From Rotaria socialis (Eukaryota > Rotifera > Eurotatoria > Philodinida > Philodinidae): a DNA stretch of 64,000 bases. Position 1 is the first letter of the stretch, and every line of letters begins with the position of its first letter. The position numbers and the translations under genes are program-made. Of this stretch, positions 38,060 to 50,428 are shown piece by piece. Under the pieces are notes generated by a model. That model did no database searches. It saw nothing but the letters and a program-made list of their open reading frames with translations, and was not told the origin of the DNA. The DNA lies in contig CAJNYU010002985.1 of NCBI GenBank assembly GCA_905331475.1, positions 186,001-250,000 of the forward strand. The letters are read 5' to 3'.

Positions 38060-39134
38060 ATTTAGAATAACGAAAATATTTTTCAGTTCAGCACTTTTTC
38101 CTTCTAAATTGATTCATTTAAGATTACAATAAAATCTTTGATCTTCGCACATAAACATGTCGAAGAATCTTTAAATACTGTAAAATACAACTGTCATAAC
38201 TATTTAATGCGATGCGAAGCAGAAGCATTTCTGTAGTCCGTCGCGAGTTTTTAATGCGATGCGAAGCAGAAGCATTTATGTTATCCGTCGCGAGTTTTTA
38301 ATGCGATGCGAAGCAGAAGCATTTATGTTATCCGTCGCGAGTTTTTTTTTTTCTTTGTTTTTTACNTTTCATTATGTCGACATAAAAAAGTATTCAAGAT
38401 TTCTCTGAATTGAAGATTTTTCCTGGATCGAGATTCCTGCTTCGCATCGCATTTTGTATTCGAGTAAAACTTGAATACCATCTAGTTTACACTGTATCTA
38501 TATCAACAGTATAAGGCATCGGTAAGAATGGAACAGGTTTGCAGTTTTGCAGATCAGTATCGATTCCATCTCTCGGAATCTGGGGGTGTAGATACGATGT
38601 GTGTGTTTACAGAGCGAAACGTTTGCAGCCGATTTGAGTATCTTCTACCCACATGCAGCGCTTTTTCTTTTCTACTTTTTAATCATTTGCGCAAGCTGCA
38701 AAATTTCATGTCTTATCTAATTATGTTTTTTTTAATGAAAGTGATAAGGCGAAAAGATGAGGCTCACTCAAGAAATGTTCACTTTTTCTATTGTAATCAT
38801 AATGAAAAAACATTATTTTCTGCTTGGATTCGCTTCCTGGCCTATGTTGAGTCTCCAATAGAATGCATTGGACGCAGAACTATATTTTCTATCAAGTACT
38901 ATCATCTTTCATGAAGATCATTGCGCAGATTAATTTCATTAGACGTGTCTTCTAGCATATGAACAGGGACCTCCTGATTTCGTTTTATGCTACAGTTAGC
39001 GATAATTTGAACCTATGTCGATTTTAAAGAGAGAAAAACAAGTCTATGAAAGCGTTAAACAGATATAAGAACCAATAAGGAAATATATTGTCTTTTGTTT
39101 CCTCGAATCAAAATTTATCTTCGATGAAACACGT
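38060..39134. other. Intergenic around a 47-bp tandem repeat
   Basis: It holds the repeat at 38205-38453 and an undetermined base at 38366. A 128-codon open frame at 38528-38914 lacks protein-like composition and is probably chance. Confidence 0.4.
38205..38453. repeat. 47-bp tandem repeat (3 copies) with inverted end copy
   Basis: Three head-to-tail copies of a 47-bp unit begin at 38205, 38252 and 38299 with TAATGCGATGCGAAGCAG. Copies 2 and 3 are nearly identical. The first 17 bases recur inverted at 38437-38453 (CTGCTTCGCATCGCATT). The whole may be a short foldback-type element with an expanded left end. The N at 38366 lies between the arms. Confidence 0.7.
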
Positions 39135-39566
39135 ATGGAGAAAATCGAATGGAAAAATGCTCAACATTGTACCAGTTATATTAATGATGAAACGTTAGAT
39201 CTAGATGGTTTATATAATGATTTTAATAATATACAATCGAAATATATTGAATAGAAAGAAAACTACGGTACAATTAATAAGCAAATACAATCATTTCTCT
39301 CGTCAAATTTAGGTATATCAAAACGAGTCGAACCACGAGTGACTGATGGTAATGGTCAAAGTTTATGTGATGAATGTGAAGATACACATGATTTTGATTC
39401 CGATGATAATGAAAGTGTTGCTAAATGTCATAAAAATCAAAAAGAAAATCGTCCAGTGAGAGTTGACCATTGTTGGCTGTATTTACGTGATGGTGACGAT
39501 GTTCCTAACTTGAAAAAGCTTGTACGATTTGTTTCTTCCTATTCCTGCTTGAAATGTATTTTGTGA
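39135..39566 (+). pseudogene. Degraded coding fragment of unknown identity
   Basis: A protein-like frame runs from about 39135 to a stop at 39564-39566 but is broken once in frame early on. It reads EWKNAQHCTSYIND and later LCDECEDTHDFDSDDNES, with codon choice like the real genes nearby. I could not assign a family. It could be a relic of a host gene or two exons whose intron I failed to place. Confidence 0.4.
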
Positions 39567-41695
39567 AAAACAATCTTTAGACATATGAAATATTTATGGA
39601 ATGACAATAGAAATCGAATGAGCTATGATTTCGTTGGAGTCGAGTTAAAAATTAAAATGAACACTCATTTTACTTGCACACAATTCTGTGATTAGATGTT
39701 AAATGAAACAGATTCGATCGTCAGATAATTACAGTCACGTCGCGCAAGTGCCACGAATTCCTGAGTAAATCAGTTACGTTTTTTCTGCGTTGCATTTATA
39801 TGTGTTTTGATTTTCTATTTCTAATAAACGCGCTTTAATTATCTACTAAAATAAACTTAATGAAATCAGCATTGTATTTACGATTTTTATTTGCCTACAA
39901 GGAAATTCGTCAACATCAATCTCATTAGGACAATAGATTCATGCGTCTATTAATAAAAAGTGGGTTGTTATCAGACAAAAACCATCGAATGACTGTTCAA
40001 TGTCAGCAAAAACTGCTACTCATTTTTCTCCTCATCTTTCGCAAAACGTTCTGGCTTGGATGTTGTTCGTATTGATCATTTGGTGTAATAAATTTAATGA
40101 CTTCTAACATATTTTCTCAGCAAAGATAGTTTTGCAGAACAAATCAGAAAAAGATAATAGTCAACGATCGAGCATATATGAAGAATTTCGCAATCACATC
40201 AGATCCTATTTTATTTTTGTAATTTTTTCGATAAACAGAAGAAAAGTGGCACCATGTTTTAAGATGACTTTTATAGCATGTGACGTACACTACTTCAAAT
40301 GGTTTACTCGAAGTTAAAAGTATCTAGGATTTAACACGTTTTCGAACAAATCTCGTACAAAAAGAAAAGTGCTTGTGAGATTTCTAGATACAACAATTGC
40401 GTCAATATCACATTTCTGGCTGTGAAAAGATTTATTTTTACGAAGATTCGGTCCATAGAGTTCAATACAATTGAGAAATAGAAATGTTTCTAGCTGAAAC
40501 AGCACGGAAAGAATTGTGTTAGTGCTGTTTGATTTTTCTCCTTGTCAAATCTATTCGAAGAAAGTATCACTGAAATGAAAAATTATCAATAGCAGTTCAT
40601 AACTATTCTCTCTGTTGTATGCAGCCTTTTGAATGATTTACAGTAAAATCAAGTGTTATTTGAATCAGTTTATTTGTTACTTCGTGCTACTCTTTCACAA
40701 ATGTCAGAGATTAATTTTTTCATAGATAGATCATTGTGATTCATTAAGAAAAACATTGTGATGTGTAATAAATTTGCTTCTGGTGGCATATTCTGTACAA
40801 GGAAAGGTATAAGATTAATATGCAGGTAGGAATTATTTTCCCGATCATTCACTTGAAAATGAGAGCGAAATATTTTTTGCATTTTAACTATCTAGTATTA
40901 ATTAATATCAATATTACCTTATTTTTAATAGAATTTCAACCTGAACAGTGAACAAAATAAAAGCAAAATTTCACATGATACTCTAACCGTTGAGTAAGAG
41001 TCGGGCAATTCTTTTTAACGAAAAACGTCTATTTCTCGACTTCCTACGTCACTGAAATCGATCATCATCGCAATATCAGAAGTATGCAATTGGAATAATT
41101 CTTGAAATAGAAAACGCACATAGAACGTGGAAAGTTAATCGGAAGCGTCTCAATTAAATTGACGCGCAATTTTATTTCATAGTTTTCTTCGAAATAGGAT
41201 AGTAGAAATTTAATCATTTTTCTAATAATGAATTTATTTTGATAAAGTCTGTTGATAAGTTACACATGCGTAATAATTTATAAATCATCTCTAAACTGAA
41301 TAGTAATAACAACTAAATGTAGAATATGCTATTGTCACTTTCAACTGCGCCCGATAAAAATAGTGTCGCTAGTCTACAGAGAAGAAAAAGTAAAAACTAG
41401 ATGGAGTTCTCCTTTTTTTAGTAAACATAGTCCATACTTTATATTCCAGACAAATCACATGCGCGAATTCCTTTACTTAAATGAATAATCATCTTCAAGT
41501 TAAAGTTCGTTTTTAGTAATTATTGCGTTAAGTAAAATTAATTTTTATCGATAAAAAATGGCATTCGACGATAGGTGTCGGTTACACAGTTAATAATATA
41601 CTGAGATTCTATAATAAAAAAATAAAAATAAACATAAACAACAGTGAAAAAATTTATTTCTTTGTTTCATCTTCAGATATAAGATTCAAATAAAA
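39567..41695. other. Intergenic, no gene seen
   Basis: AT-rich spacer before LSM14. Short open frames only. Confidence 0.5.
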
Positions 41696-43628
41696 ATGTC
41701 GCGTGATTTTATCGGTAGCAAAATCGCGATTATTACGAAATCTCAAATTCGATATGTTGGAACAATTATTGGTAAGTTTTAAACAAATTCCTTTTCTTTT
41801 TCAAAGATATCTATTTTTCTTCTTTTTTTTTATTAAGGAATCGATGCACAAACATCATCCATACTTCTCGGCAATGTAAAATGTTTTGGCACAGAAAATC
41901 GTGCAGGACCTTTAACAAATGCTAATGTGACTAATACAATATTACCGATAATGCAATTTGCTAATAGTGATATTGAAGATTTGAAAATTGTTGATGAGGA
42001 ACAAACACCAGAAAGTCCACAACAAAAACCATCTTTGGTAGCTGCTACATCGTCAACGCTAGTACCTACAGCTTCTCAACAATCATCAATTCATGATGAT
42101 CCTGCAATTTTATCAGCTGTTGTTAGTTCAACATATAAGGATAATGCATCGAACTCATCCATATCTAGTCGATTAACGCAAAATCTTCAACAAATGACTT
42201 TATCTGATGAAAAACAAAAATTACAAGCGAAAAATGAAGGTAAAAATCTTGTACTAGAAAGTAACGTTGTCCTGAACATATCGATACTAAAATTTAACAG
42301 CATTATATATTAATATCTAAGTATAACTAACTAGTACCCGTGGATAAAATTTTATTTCAATAATAGCAAAATAATAAATATTTATTCTACATTAATATAA
42401 TCAAAACTAGGTGACATGGGCAGCTATAATTTTATTTATAGGAATCTTAATTGACGCGGTATGAATATATTACTTAGCAGTTTTTAGTTAGTTCATGCGA
42501 AGTTATTTTCTCCTACAGGAATACTAATACATCAAATATTAAATTTCCCGTTTCTCATTTATAGAATCTCGTATGCGTGCGGATTCCGGTGAATTAGGTC
42601 CATCTTGGTCTTTACTTTCTCAATCGACTTGGGAAAATAACAATAGCAAACCAAAGCCAACATCTCAACAACCTTCAGAGAATAAAAGCAAATTCTTCGA
42701 TAGTTTTATATCAGATAATAATAATAATAATAATAATACAAATACAAACACGAACCGATTTCAACCTAATCGTCCTCATCAACGTATATCAAATACTCAT
42801 TCAACTCAAACATTTCGTGAAAATGGCGGTCGTTATAATGGACAACAGGATGATAATGAATTACCTGTACGACAACCATTTTTTGCCGATGATAGTCCAT
42901 ATCCTCAAAGACAACAACAACAGTCAAACCGTTATCAAAATGATAGCATACAACCAAACCGTTATCAAAATGATAGCATACAACCAAACCGTTATCAAAA
43001 TGATAGCATACAACCAAGCCGCTTTCAAAATGATAGCATACAATCAAATCGCTATCAGAATGATAGCATACAATCAAATCGCTATCAGAATGATAACATG
43101 CAAAATAAACAAAGGTATTTTCATAATAATTATCGTTTACAAAAACCACATCAACAACGATATCCAGGTAGTCATGGTGGTGGAAATCGTGAAACATTTC
43201 AAGGTAATCCCGATGATTATGATGATGAATTTGATTTTGAAACAAGTAATCAGAAATTTAATAAGTTAACAAGTGACGATGAATTGAAACCTCAAAATGA
43301 CTTCACAAGAAATCATCCTGCACAATTACAAATCGATAACGATTTAATGAGTGTACATCCAACTGTGTATGATAAAAAGAAATCGTTTTTTGATAATCTT
43401 GCACCGACCGAACAGTCAGATGCATCAGCATTACACGGATATAATCGTTCAAGAAACAAGGATACATTTAATCATGATGGTTATCAACATCATAACAATC
43501 GATTTAACGGTAATGGTAATGGTTATCGACGATCTAATAATAATCATCGACAAAATCAATATGGGAATGAGGATTTTAGTTACAAACAACACAGCAGCAA
43601 CAAAAATGGATATAATTATCAGTATTAA
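41696..43628 (+). CDS. lsm14: LSM14/Scd6/Trailer hitch P-body translational repressor
   Basis: The protein has 513 residues from three exons: 41696-41771, 41838-42239 and 42565-43628. The N-terminal LSm14 fold (1-80) reads FIGSKIAIITKSQIRYVGTI, then CFGTENR and FANSDIEDLKI. An Asn/Gln-rich linker follows. The C-terminal boxes of the family are in order: the FDF box (DEFDFETSNQKFNK, about 381), which binds the helicase DDX6, the FFD box (YDKKKSFFDNL, about 430), and a TFG-like box (KDTFNHDGYQ, about 459). An extra FFD-like stretch (KSKFFDSFISDN) lies near residue 205. The family represses and stores mRNA in cytoplasmic P-bodies. A six-fold ten-residue repeat sits in the linker. Confidence 0.92.
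42924..43103 (+). repeat. In-frame 30-bp coding minisatellite in LSM14
   Basis: Six tandem 30-bp units encode SNRYQNDSIQ or PNRYQNDSIQ with small changes. Units 1-3 are almost identical at DNA level, so expansion is recent. It lengthens the disordered linker. Confidence 0.9.
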
Positions 43629-46580
43629 TCACTTATTCTTCCTTCCTATTGCAGTGATTGTATCTCATATTCAAAGAAGAAAAGAAAACGTTTTTTAAAC
43701 TAATGATCTCTTTTGCTTTTCATTCCGTTTGTTTCTTTTGTATAGATCTTCTCTCTCTCTTTTGTATATCCTTTAGTGAGAGCGTGATCTAATGTTTCGT
43801 TCGTTTTTTTTTTGTTCCTGGCAATAAGAAAAACAAACTTGGTATTTATGTGTACAGGTCTCTGCGCCCATGACAGATATAGTGCCGGTTGATATTTTTT
43901 TTGTAGTTTCATCTTTATCGTTTGTTTGTTCATTTTTTTCTCGTTTTCTCTAAACATAACATACACATGCATAGAGTTTCCTTGGCTTTTTAAAACTTTG
44001 AAAGATATATTCGTCACTTGATGAAAAACATAAAAGAAAAACTTGTATTCTATTCATTGCTGTTGTTGTTCTAGTTTGTCTTTTCTATTCGTGCATTCTT
44101 TATTTTTGTGTATGAGTCAGAGAAACAAATCTTGCGCAATATAACCTACTCAGATCGATTATAACTATTGGCAAGAAGCACAAAATATCATAATAAAAAA
44201 AAGAAAGTTACACAAGAAATGTGTCTATTTTATTCTACCAGAAAATACTTTACAAGACGACAACTGCGAATGTTTACAAAATTCATGGTTAACGCTTTCC
44301 GGCCGGCTGTTTGAAAATTGCCGTACCCCCGAAGGGGAAAAATTTGCCATTTGGCAACACCCAGCCGGAAAGGGTTAAATGATCTATAGAAAAAATAATA
44401 AGAATGATACAAAAACAAATTGCATTACTTGTCTGGTTTCGACTTTTCCACAATACAGTACTCGTTTATGTGCAAGATCCAGCTTCAAAAGAATAATCTA
44501 TTCAATTTTCGATGCACGTGAACATCTATAGTTAGAAAGGTAACTCTTCTATCTTTTTCTATAGTCGTTCTGGAATTGATTCATCGTGTGCTTCACTACC
44601 ATAACCATGAGCCGAATAAGACATAATGGCATTTGAAATTCCTTTTCTCTTATTCGAATGCATTGAAAGCGATCATAGTTTGCCCAAAACAAGCTTAAAA
44701 CAAACATTTTTTTACTCTGAAATATACTCGTTCTTATTTCAGTCAATGACAACATACTATTTGAAATAAATTTAAAAAACAAAAGCTAGTTTAATATCTT
44801 GAATTAATCGCTATTAACAGTAATCTATTCGTTGTTGAATATGTTTGCTTCTATTTATAATTTTCTTTATGCTCAATCTTTACTTCTACTTCATTAGAAT
44901 TCAGCGCATGAAAAAATAGCAATCAATTAACTTTACCATAGCAGTTATCTCATTAACTATGACTTCACTTGTGCACAATTATCTTCGATAGAACTTGAAA
45001 GAAGCTTTAGGCACATAGTATTCCGAATGATTTAATAAATCTAATTATTAATAAATGACAACTTGTGACAATGTCATTTCGCACTGCTTGTTTATTTTTG
45101 AAAAATACCGTATATTCCTATTTCAACATAAAACTTGGAGTTATGCAAAATTTTATATCCAAAAAAATTGATAATAAATTTTCTCTTCAATTCTTTTTTC
45201 GATTTCGTCGATAGATTGATCGATAGTTTTTATTTAAATGCTGTTTCCACCATTGTCGAATATTATCCAGTTATTCCCGTTATTCGAATTGATTCAGTGA
45301 GCAATCAGCAAAATTAATTTATCGTTTTTCTTTACCTGCAAATTAAAAATATTTCTTTCAAGATCCTATCGAAGGAATTCAAATAATTGTTTTAACAACT
45401 TTCACATCTGTATTTCAGCCTTTAAAAAATAGCTATTACACCAGAATTTCAATTTAAATAAAATAACAATATACCCACAAGATAAAAGGCTTTCACTATA
45501 ATTGTCTCAGTTTTATTCGTAACTTTCATCTCCAAATCAATCTGAACAAGGTTACGCAAAGGTCAAGCGAAAAATAAAATCTCGGAGCCCTCTATTATCA
45601 AAATGCACTAGCCTATCTCAACTAGAAATCGGGTCCATCACGATTTTCATTTTGTCAAGCATTTTTCTCAAATAAAATTTTATACGATTGATTTATTTAA
45701 TTTATTGCCAATCGTTTCGATTTAACCATTTTATTAAAGATACTGATTCAGAAAGAAACAAAATACTAATGACAAAAAGTCACAGCTTATAGCTACAAGA
45801 AAAAATATTCATTGAAAACATAAAATACTAAGCATTGTAGGACTTCGATTTAAGCATTCTTTATAATAAAACGCTGCTGAATATCATATAATTAAATTTC
45901 TTCCTACATTTATATAGATCATCTTAAGTACTAACTATATTTCTTACAAAATCTAATGAAATAGCTAACTAACACACTCAATTTTCAATGTCTTCAAGAC
46001 TCCGTCGAGATACTTATTCATTCCATAGATGATTTTCAAATTGAATTTCTTTATGATTTCATTTTTAAATGAATCTTTGAGTTCTCCTATATCTATTTCA
46101 GTTAATCATTCTATCGATACAACGATAGATTACTCTCTCTCTCCCTGAACAAGGTCTTTTATTCCTGTATGTATGTAAAAAAAAAGGAACGTATTCATCG
46201 ATCCATGAAGGACTCGAAACGTTTCAATTGATTTATTTTAAAATGATCAAATAAATTCATTCAGTCTAAAACTGCTATTATATAATCTTTTTCTTCTTAA
46301 ATATTAGGGTAAATTCAATTTTTTTCAAGTTAATTTTTCCAATGAAAATAAAATAGTATATTCAAGAAACATAAATATTTATGAATCTAAATATTCTCAT
46401 ATATCGTTATAAAACATGAAAACCTTGTCTATAATGCGCATAACTAGCAGTCGTGTCCTTGCCATATTATGACTGTATACGAAACGGTTTCGATTTTGTT
46501 TCTTTCTCTTTTTTTTTGTTTTATATTTCTCCATAAGAAAAATTTTTTGTTTTTGATTAGCAGTTTGGCTAATTAAAGCC
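43629..46580. other. LSM14 3' flank and long spacer
   Basis: A T-rich flank, then AT-rich spacer. One 90-bp inverted-repeat element (44289-44378) is present. No gene was seen. Confidence 0.5.
44289..44378. mobile_element. 90-bp TTAA-ended inverted-repeat element
   Basis: It starts TTAACGCTTTCCGGC and ends GCCGGAAAGGGTTAA. These are imperfect inverted repeats over about 17-20 bases with TTAA at both outer edges. The centre forms a second stem around ACCCCCGAAGGGG. TTAA at the edges is what piggyBac-type insertion leaves. The size suggests a minimal non-autonomous relic. It is GC-rich against AT-rich flanks. Confidence 0.55.
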
Positions 46581-48518
46581 ATGTTACGTTCTAATCTGCG
46601 AGCTGATCAAAATCAGTTTTATGCCGGACAGACAAATGTAAATGGTTATAATACTGAACAAAGAAGAATAAACAATCAAACGGTATCATTCGCAACTCCA
46701 CGTACAACTAATGGGAGACCACTGGAAAATTCTCAATTTATTCTTCAACCAAATCAAGCAAATGTTCAGTTCCATAATAAGAATAATACTTCATCGCAAT
46801 CACAAGCATGGCAAACTGTAAATGGAAATACATATTCAACAACAGATTCAATTCTTACACAAGCACTTCCAGGGACACTTTCAACGCCCAAAGGATGGTA
46901 TAGTGAAGTAGTCAATTCATCAGAACCTGCTGCAAATCAAGTCGAAACAAATCTATATACAGATATGATTGAAACCAATCAAGATTATCAAAATTTTGAG
47001 TCTTCGGATGCTTCTCCAATAGTATATGCTTCGACAGACCAAGTAAATCAAATAGTTAACGGAGCATCATCAACAAAATTACTTCCTTCAATAAACGTCA
47101 GAAACATGAATAATAGTCGTGTTGATTACAGTAATACAGCTGATAATTATTGTTCAAGTCAAGAACAGCCAACATTAGTAACAACACAACAACAAATTTC
47201 GACAGTCAATGTCCAACCAGAATTACCTCCAGAGCCACCTGTGGTTGTGCGTAAAAAATTACTAAATGACACTGTAACATATAGACAAAATGTTAGTGTC
47301 CGATACTTACAACCACCGACACCACCACCCCCTGGACCAATTATTATTCGTAAGAGAAAATTCTTAGAAAATTAGGCTGTTGATTTTATTTTTCAGGTGA
47401 AATTTGTCCTCCGCCACCACCTCCACAATCACCTGTTCAAGTATTAACGATTCATTCGATGTTTAATTTAATTTAATTGTTTTATTCTATACTTTTAGAT
47501 TCGGCAACGGCCAGCACCTCCCCCTACTCCGCCTCCAATAGTAACTAAGACAAATATATTCGAGAAAATAAAAATTATATTTATTGTTGCTTTTAAAGGT
47601 AATTAGAGATAGACCTCCACCAGCTCCACCACGGCTTCCTCCACAAATAGTCGAAAAACTATTACCACCACAGCGCCCTCCACCACCTCGTACGATTACC
47701 GAATATTTTGCACAACGTCCGCCTAAACCAGCTGATGTTATTATCGAACGATGGCTACCTTATAAACGTACTGATCGACGACGAATATTTTTCGAACGAG
47801 CACCAGCACCTTATATGTAAATTTATTATCTATGATCTGCAATTAATATTGTTCTCTCAAAAATATTTTTAGGCCACCCAGAGAACCAAATCTAATTGTT
47901 GTACACGATCAAGCACATGCACGAGTTCACAAGGAATTTATAAATGGAGGTGTTATTCGAGCTGATCCTCAATACTATGCTCAACAGTTTGGAGCTGAAT
48001 TTGATGCATCGCTTATCAAATCAAAATATGGTCATTTAGTAGATGAAGCAACTCATAGTGTACCACCGCCTCCTCTTCAACAAATACCTCCAACAAATAT
48101 TCAACAGTATCCTGTGTCATACTCGGGTGGTTATCAATCGCCTTCATCTCCTTTGATTTCAACCATCTGGGATCAAATGAAATCATTCTCACCATCACCA
48201 CAACCACCGTCTTATCCGTATCCTAATTCTTATCGTTATTTTGGGCAATCTCCCGAAATGAATCATCTAAATTCGTATCAATCTCATAATGATTATAGAA
48301 ATCAAATAGGCGACATTCGAACAATGGCCGATTCAGCATCTCTATGGAATCGTGATTCTTATTCATCATATCCTCGTCCACATATCCCATCTTATCAATT
48401 TTCATCTGCATCACCTCTGCCGACAAAAACATTTCAAGTGAATTCTGACAGAGAACTTGAAAATGTTCTGTCTGACCTAACAAATGGCCATGTACCACCA
48501 CCATTTCGATCAAATTAA
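46581..48518 (+). CDS. Proline-rich protein with VxRYLPPPP-type repeats
   Basis: The protein has 572 residues from five exons: 46581-47349, 47397-47440, 47499-47540, 47599-47816 and 47873-48518. The first 215 residues are Asn/Gln/Ser/Thr-rich and probably disordered. The middle is a series of proline blocks alternating with Val/Ile-Arg-Lys phrases, such as VSVRYLQPPTPPPPG, IRQRPAPPPTPPP, VIRDRPPPAPP and VIIERWLPYKRTDRRR. That rhythm recalls articulin/alveolin-type membrane-skeleton repeats, but I claim no orthology. The C-terminal third (after HDQAHARVHKEFINGG) is Ser/Tyr/Pro-rich. Exons 2 and 3 each encode about one proline block, so the repeat and exon units coincide. No signal peptide or membrane segment was seen. 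Confidence 0.8.
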
Positions 48519-48629
48519 AAGTTTTAAAAACAAAGAAGCTTATCTTTATTTTATTTACAGGTTACTTTCCAGAATAGATTAAGTTAAATATTTAAGATTT
48601 AAAAAGAAAGAAACAGAAAACTATTCTCT

Positions 48630-49689
48630 CTATTTTGGTCGTTGATTTCTTGGTTTTTTAAGAAATTGTCCTTCACCTGAAAACGGTTGAAATACAGCGG
48701 CACTTGGTTTTTCTGTTGTACTAGTATTTTCATCGTTAATTGAACGCAATGGTAGACGTAAAAATTGTAATGTACCATATTCATAATCATAATTCGGTAC
48801 TCCACGTGTTTGTTGAATTTGTAAATTATTCTGTTGTTCTTGATCTTTAGATTTATTTTTTCCATCTAACCGATTTCCTTGTCCATGAAATGGCATAAAA
48901 GTCGATGGATTTTTAAAACTGCTCGATATACCTGACAGAGGATCACCCGGTGTCATTGCCATTGCAGTCGTTGTTTTAGGTGTTGTTGCTATATTTTGAG
49001 TCGTTGTTGGAATATATTTTGGTTCAACATAATCAATAGGTGGTGCAAAATCAACTTCCATATCACATTCAATAATCGACACAGCATCAGCAGGTTTCAA
49101 TTCCACAACATGTAATTCATAATTTCGATTGAGATAATTAATTGCAATAAGATCTCCTTTTGATAAACAATTAAAATTCCGTAAAGCTGTTTCTAGAACA
49201 GCCTTTGGATTTGAAATGTCAAGAAAATCTTTTGATTGAGGTTGAAAACGTACGAATCGAGCTGTTGGCAATGCAACAGATTCAACACATAATTCATCGC
49301 CTTCTTGTAATAATAAGTGATGCATCATCCAATTGGGTAAATAACATGTTGTATTATCATTTGGTAAAAATTCCAAAACACCACAATGCGTAATACGATC
49401 ATATTTTTTATTGTTTAATTTAAATAACATAACACCAGTCTAGTAAAGCAGCAAAAACAAAATATTGATTTCTATTCAACAAAAACAAATTTACTTGTTC
49501 AATCAGATGTTCTAAAGCAGCTTGTGGAAGTAAAATCTTTCCACCATTTTCAACATTGAGTCGTTCACGATCACGATCAGGCAGAAATGCAGCTGAATAA
49601 CATTGATAAACTGCACGAAATGGACCACCGACACCGCCGCCCATTTGTGGACCACCGAAATGTTGTCGGAAAAATGGATTTAAAAACAT
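48630..49689 (-). CDS. ufd1: UFD1, ubiquitin-recognition factor of p97/VCP
   Basis: The protein has 334 residues from two exons (49689-49495 and 49439-48630). The UT3 fold region contains KILLPQAALEHL, HCGVLEFLPND, LPNWMMHHLLLQEGD, DFLDISNPKAVLE and SIIECDMEVDFAPP, all close to human UFD1. Two SHP boxes for binding the AAA ATPase p97 are present: FHGQGNRLDGK (about 248-258) and FSGEGQFLKK near the C-terminus. With NPL4, UFD1 feeds ubiquitinated clients to p97 in ERAD and chromatin extraction. The ATG at 49689 was preferred over upstream non-ATG codons in the same frame. An acceptor-like CAG just upstream suggests a 5' UTR intron. The stop lies 111 bp from the end of the convergent proline-rich gene. 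Confidence 0.95.
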
Positions 49690-50428
49690 GATAACAGTCA
49701 AAAACAGTCTGAAAGTGAAAAAAATAGATAGTTTGAATATATGACCAATACAGATTCACATTGAATAGTAAAATAAAATCTAATCTTATTCGACATAATC
49801 ATTCTGAAAATATAGTATTCTTTTTAATTGTACCCAAAATTCTATTGATCAGATTGTTTGAATACCAATTCGAACTCATGTCAATTATTTCGATTCGAGA
49901 TTTGTTTATTTCATTTTTATTGACGTGATCTACGTAAGAAATCGTTCAACTAATAAATGACTAAGAACATCATGTTCTATACATTGTTATTCTTAAATAA
50001 ACTCTTTCATTCTCCATAAAGCATCAAACTATGCGATTGCTTTACCTTCACTCGCATGGTTATTACTATGAATAAATGCATATTTTAGTCATTTTTTTTT
50101 ATGAAACACATAATTGACGCGATGTGAACTATATGATAGAAATCATGATTAACCCTATATTTACTTTTGATGATGTCGCTAACTCAACAAACATTTGTGT
50201 TTCACCAATGAAATTTCAATAAGAAAATCCTCAGTGATGAAGTCAAAAATTCTGTCTCATCCATACATGTACTAGAGGGAGCTAGCTTAATATTTTATAA
50301 CGATAAAAATTATTGTGTCCAAGAGGAGACGATCGTGGCTGCTTACATACGTTTCCTAGGATATATAAATATATAAATTGAACAATAAAAGAATCAATCA
50401 ATTAATTAATAATATCTCTAAATCATCA
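49690..50428. promoter_or_regulatory. Divergent region between UFD1 and the C2H2 gene
   Basis: Both flanking genes start here and point outward over 739 bp, so both promoters should lie here. AT-rich, no decisive motif seen. Confidence 0.4.

Noticed and set aside
38528-38914. 128-codon open frame
   Set aside because: No domain, T-rich, composition unlike neighbouring genes.
42766-43245. 159-codon minus-strand frame across LSM14 exon 3
   Set aside because: It is the mirror of the NRYQNDSIQ repeat; the plus-strand frame carries the LSM14 boxes.
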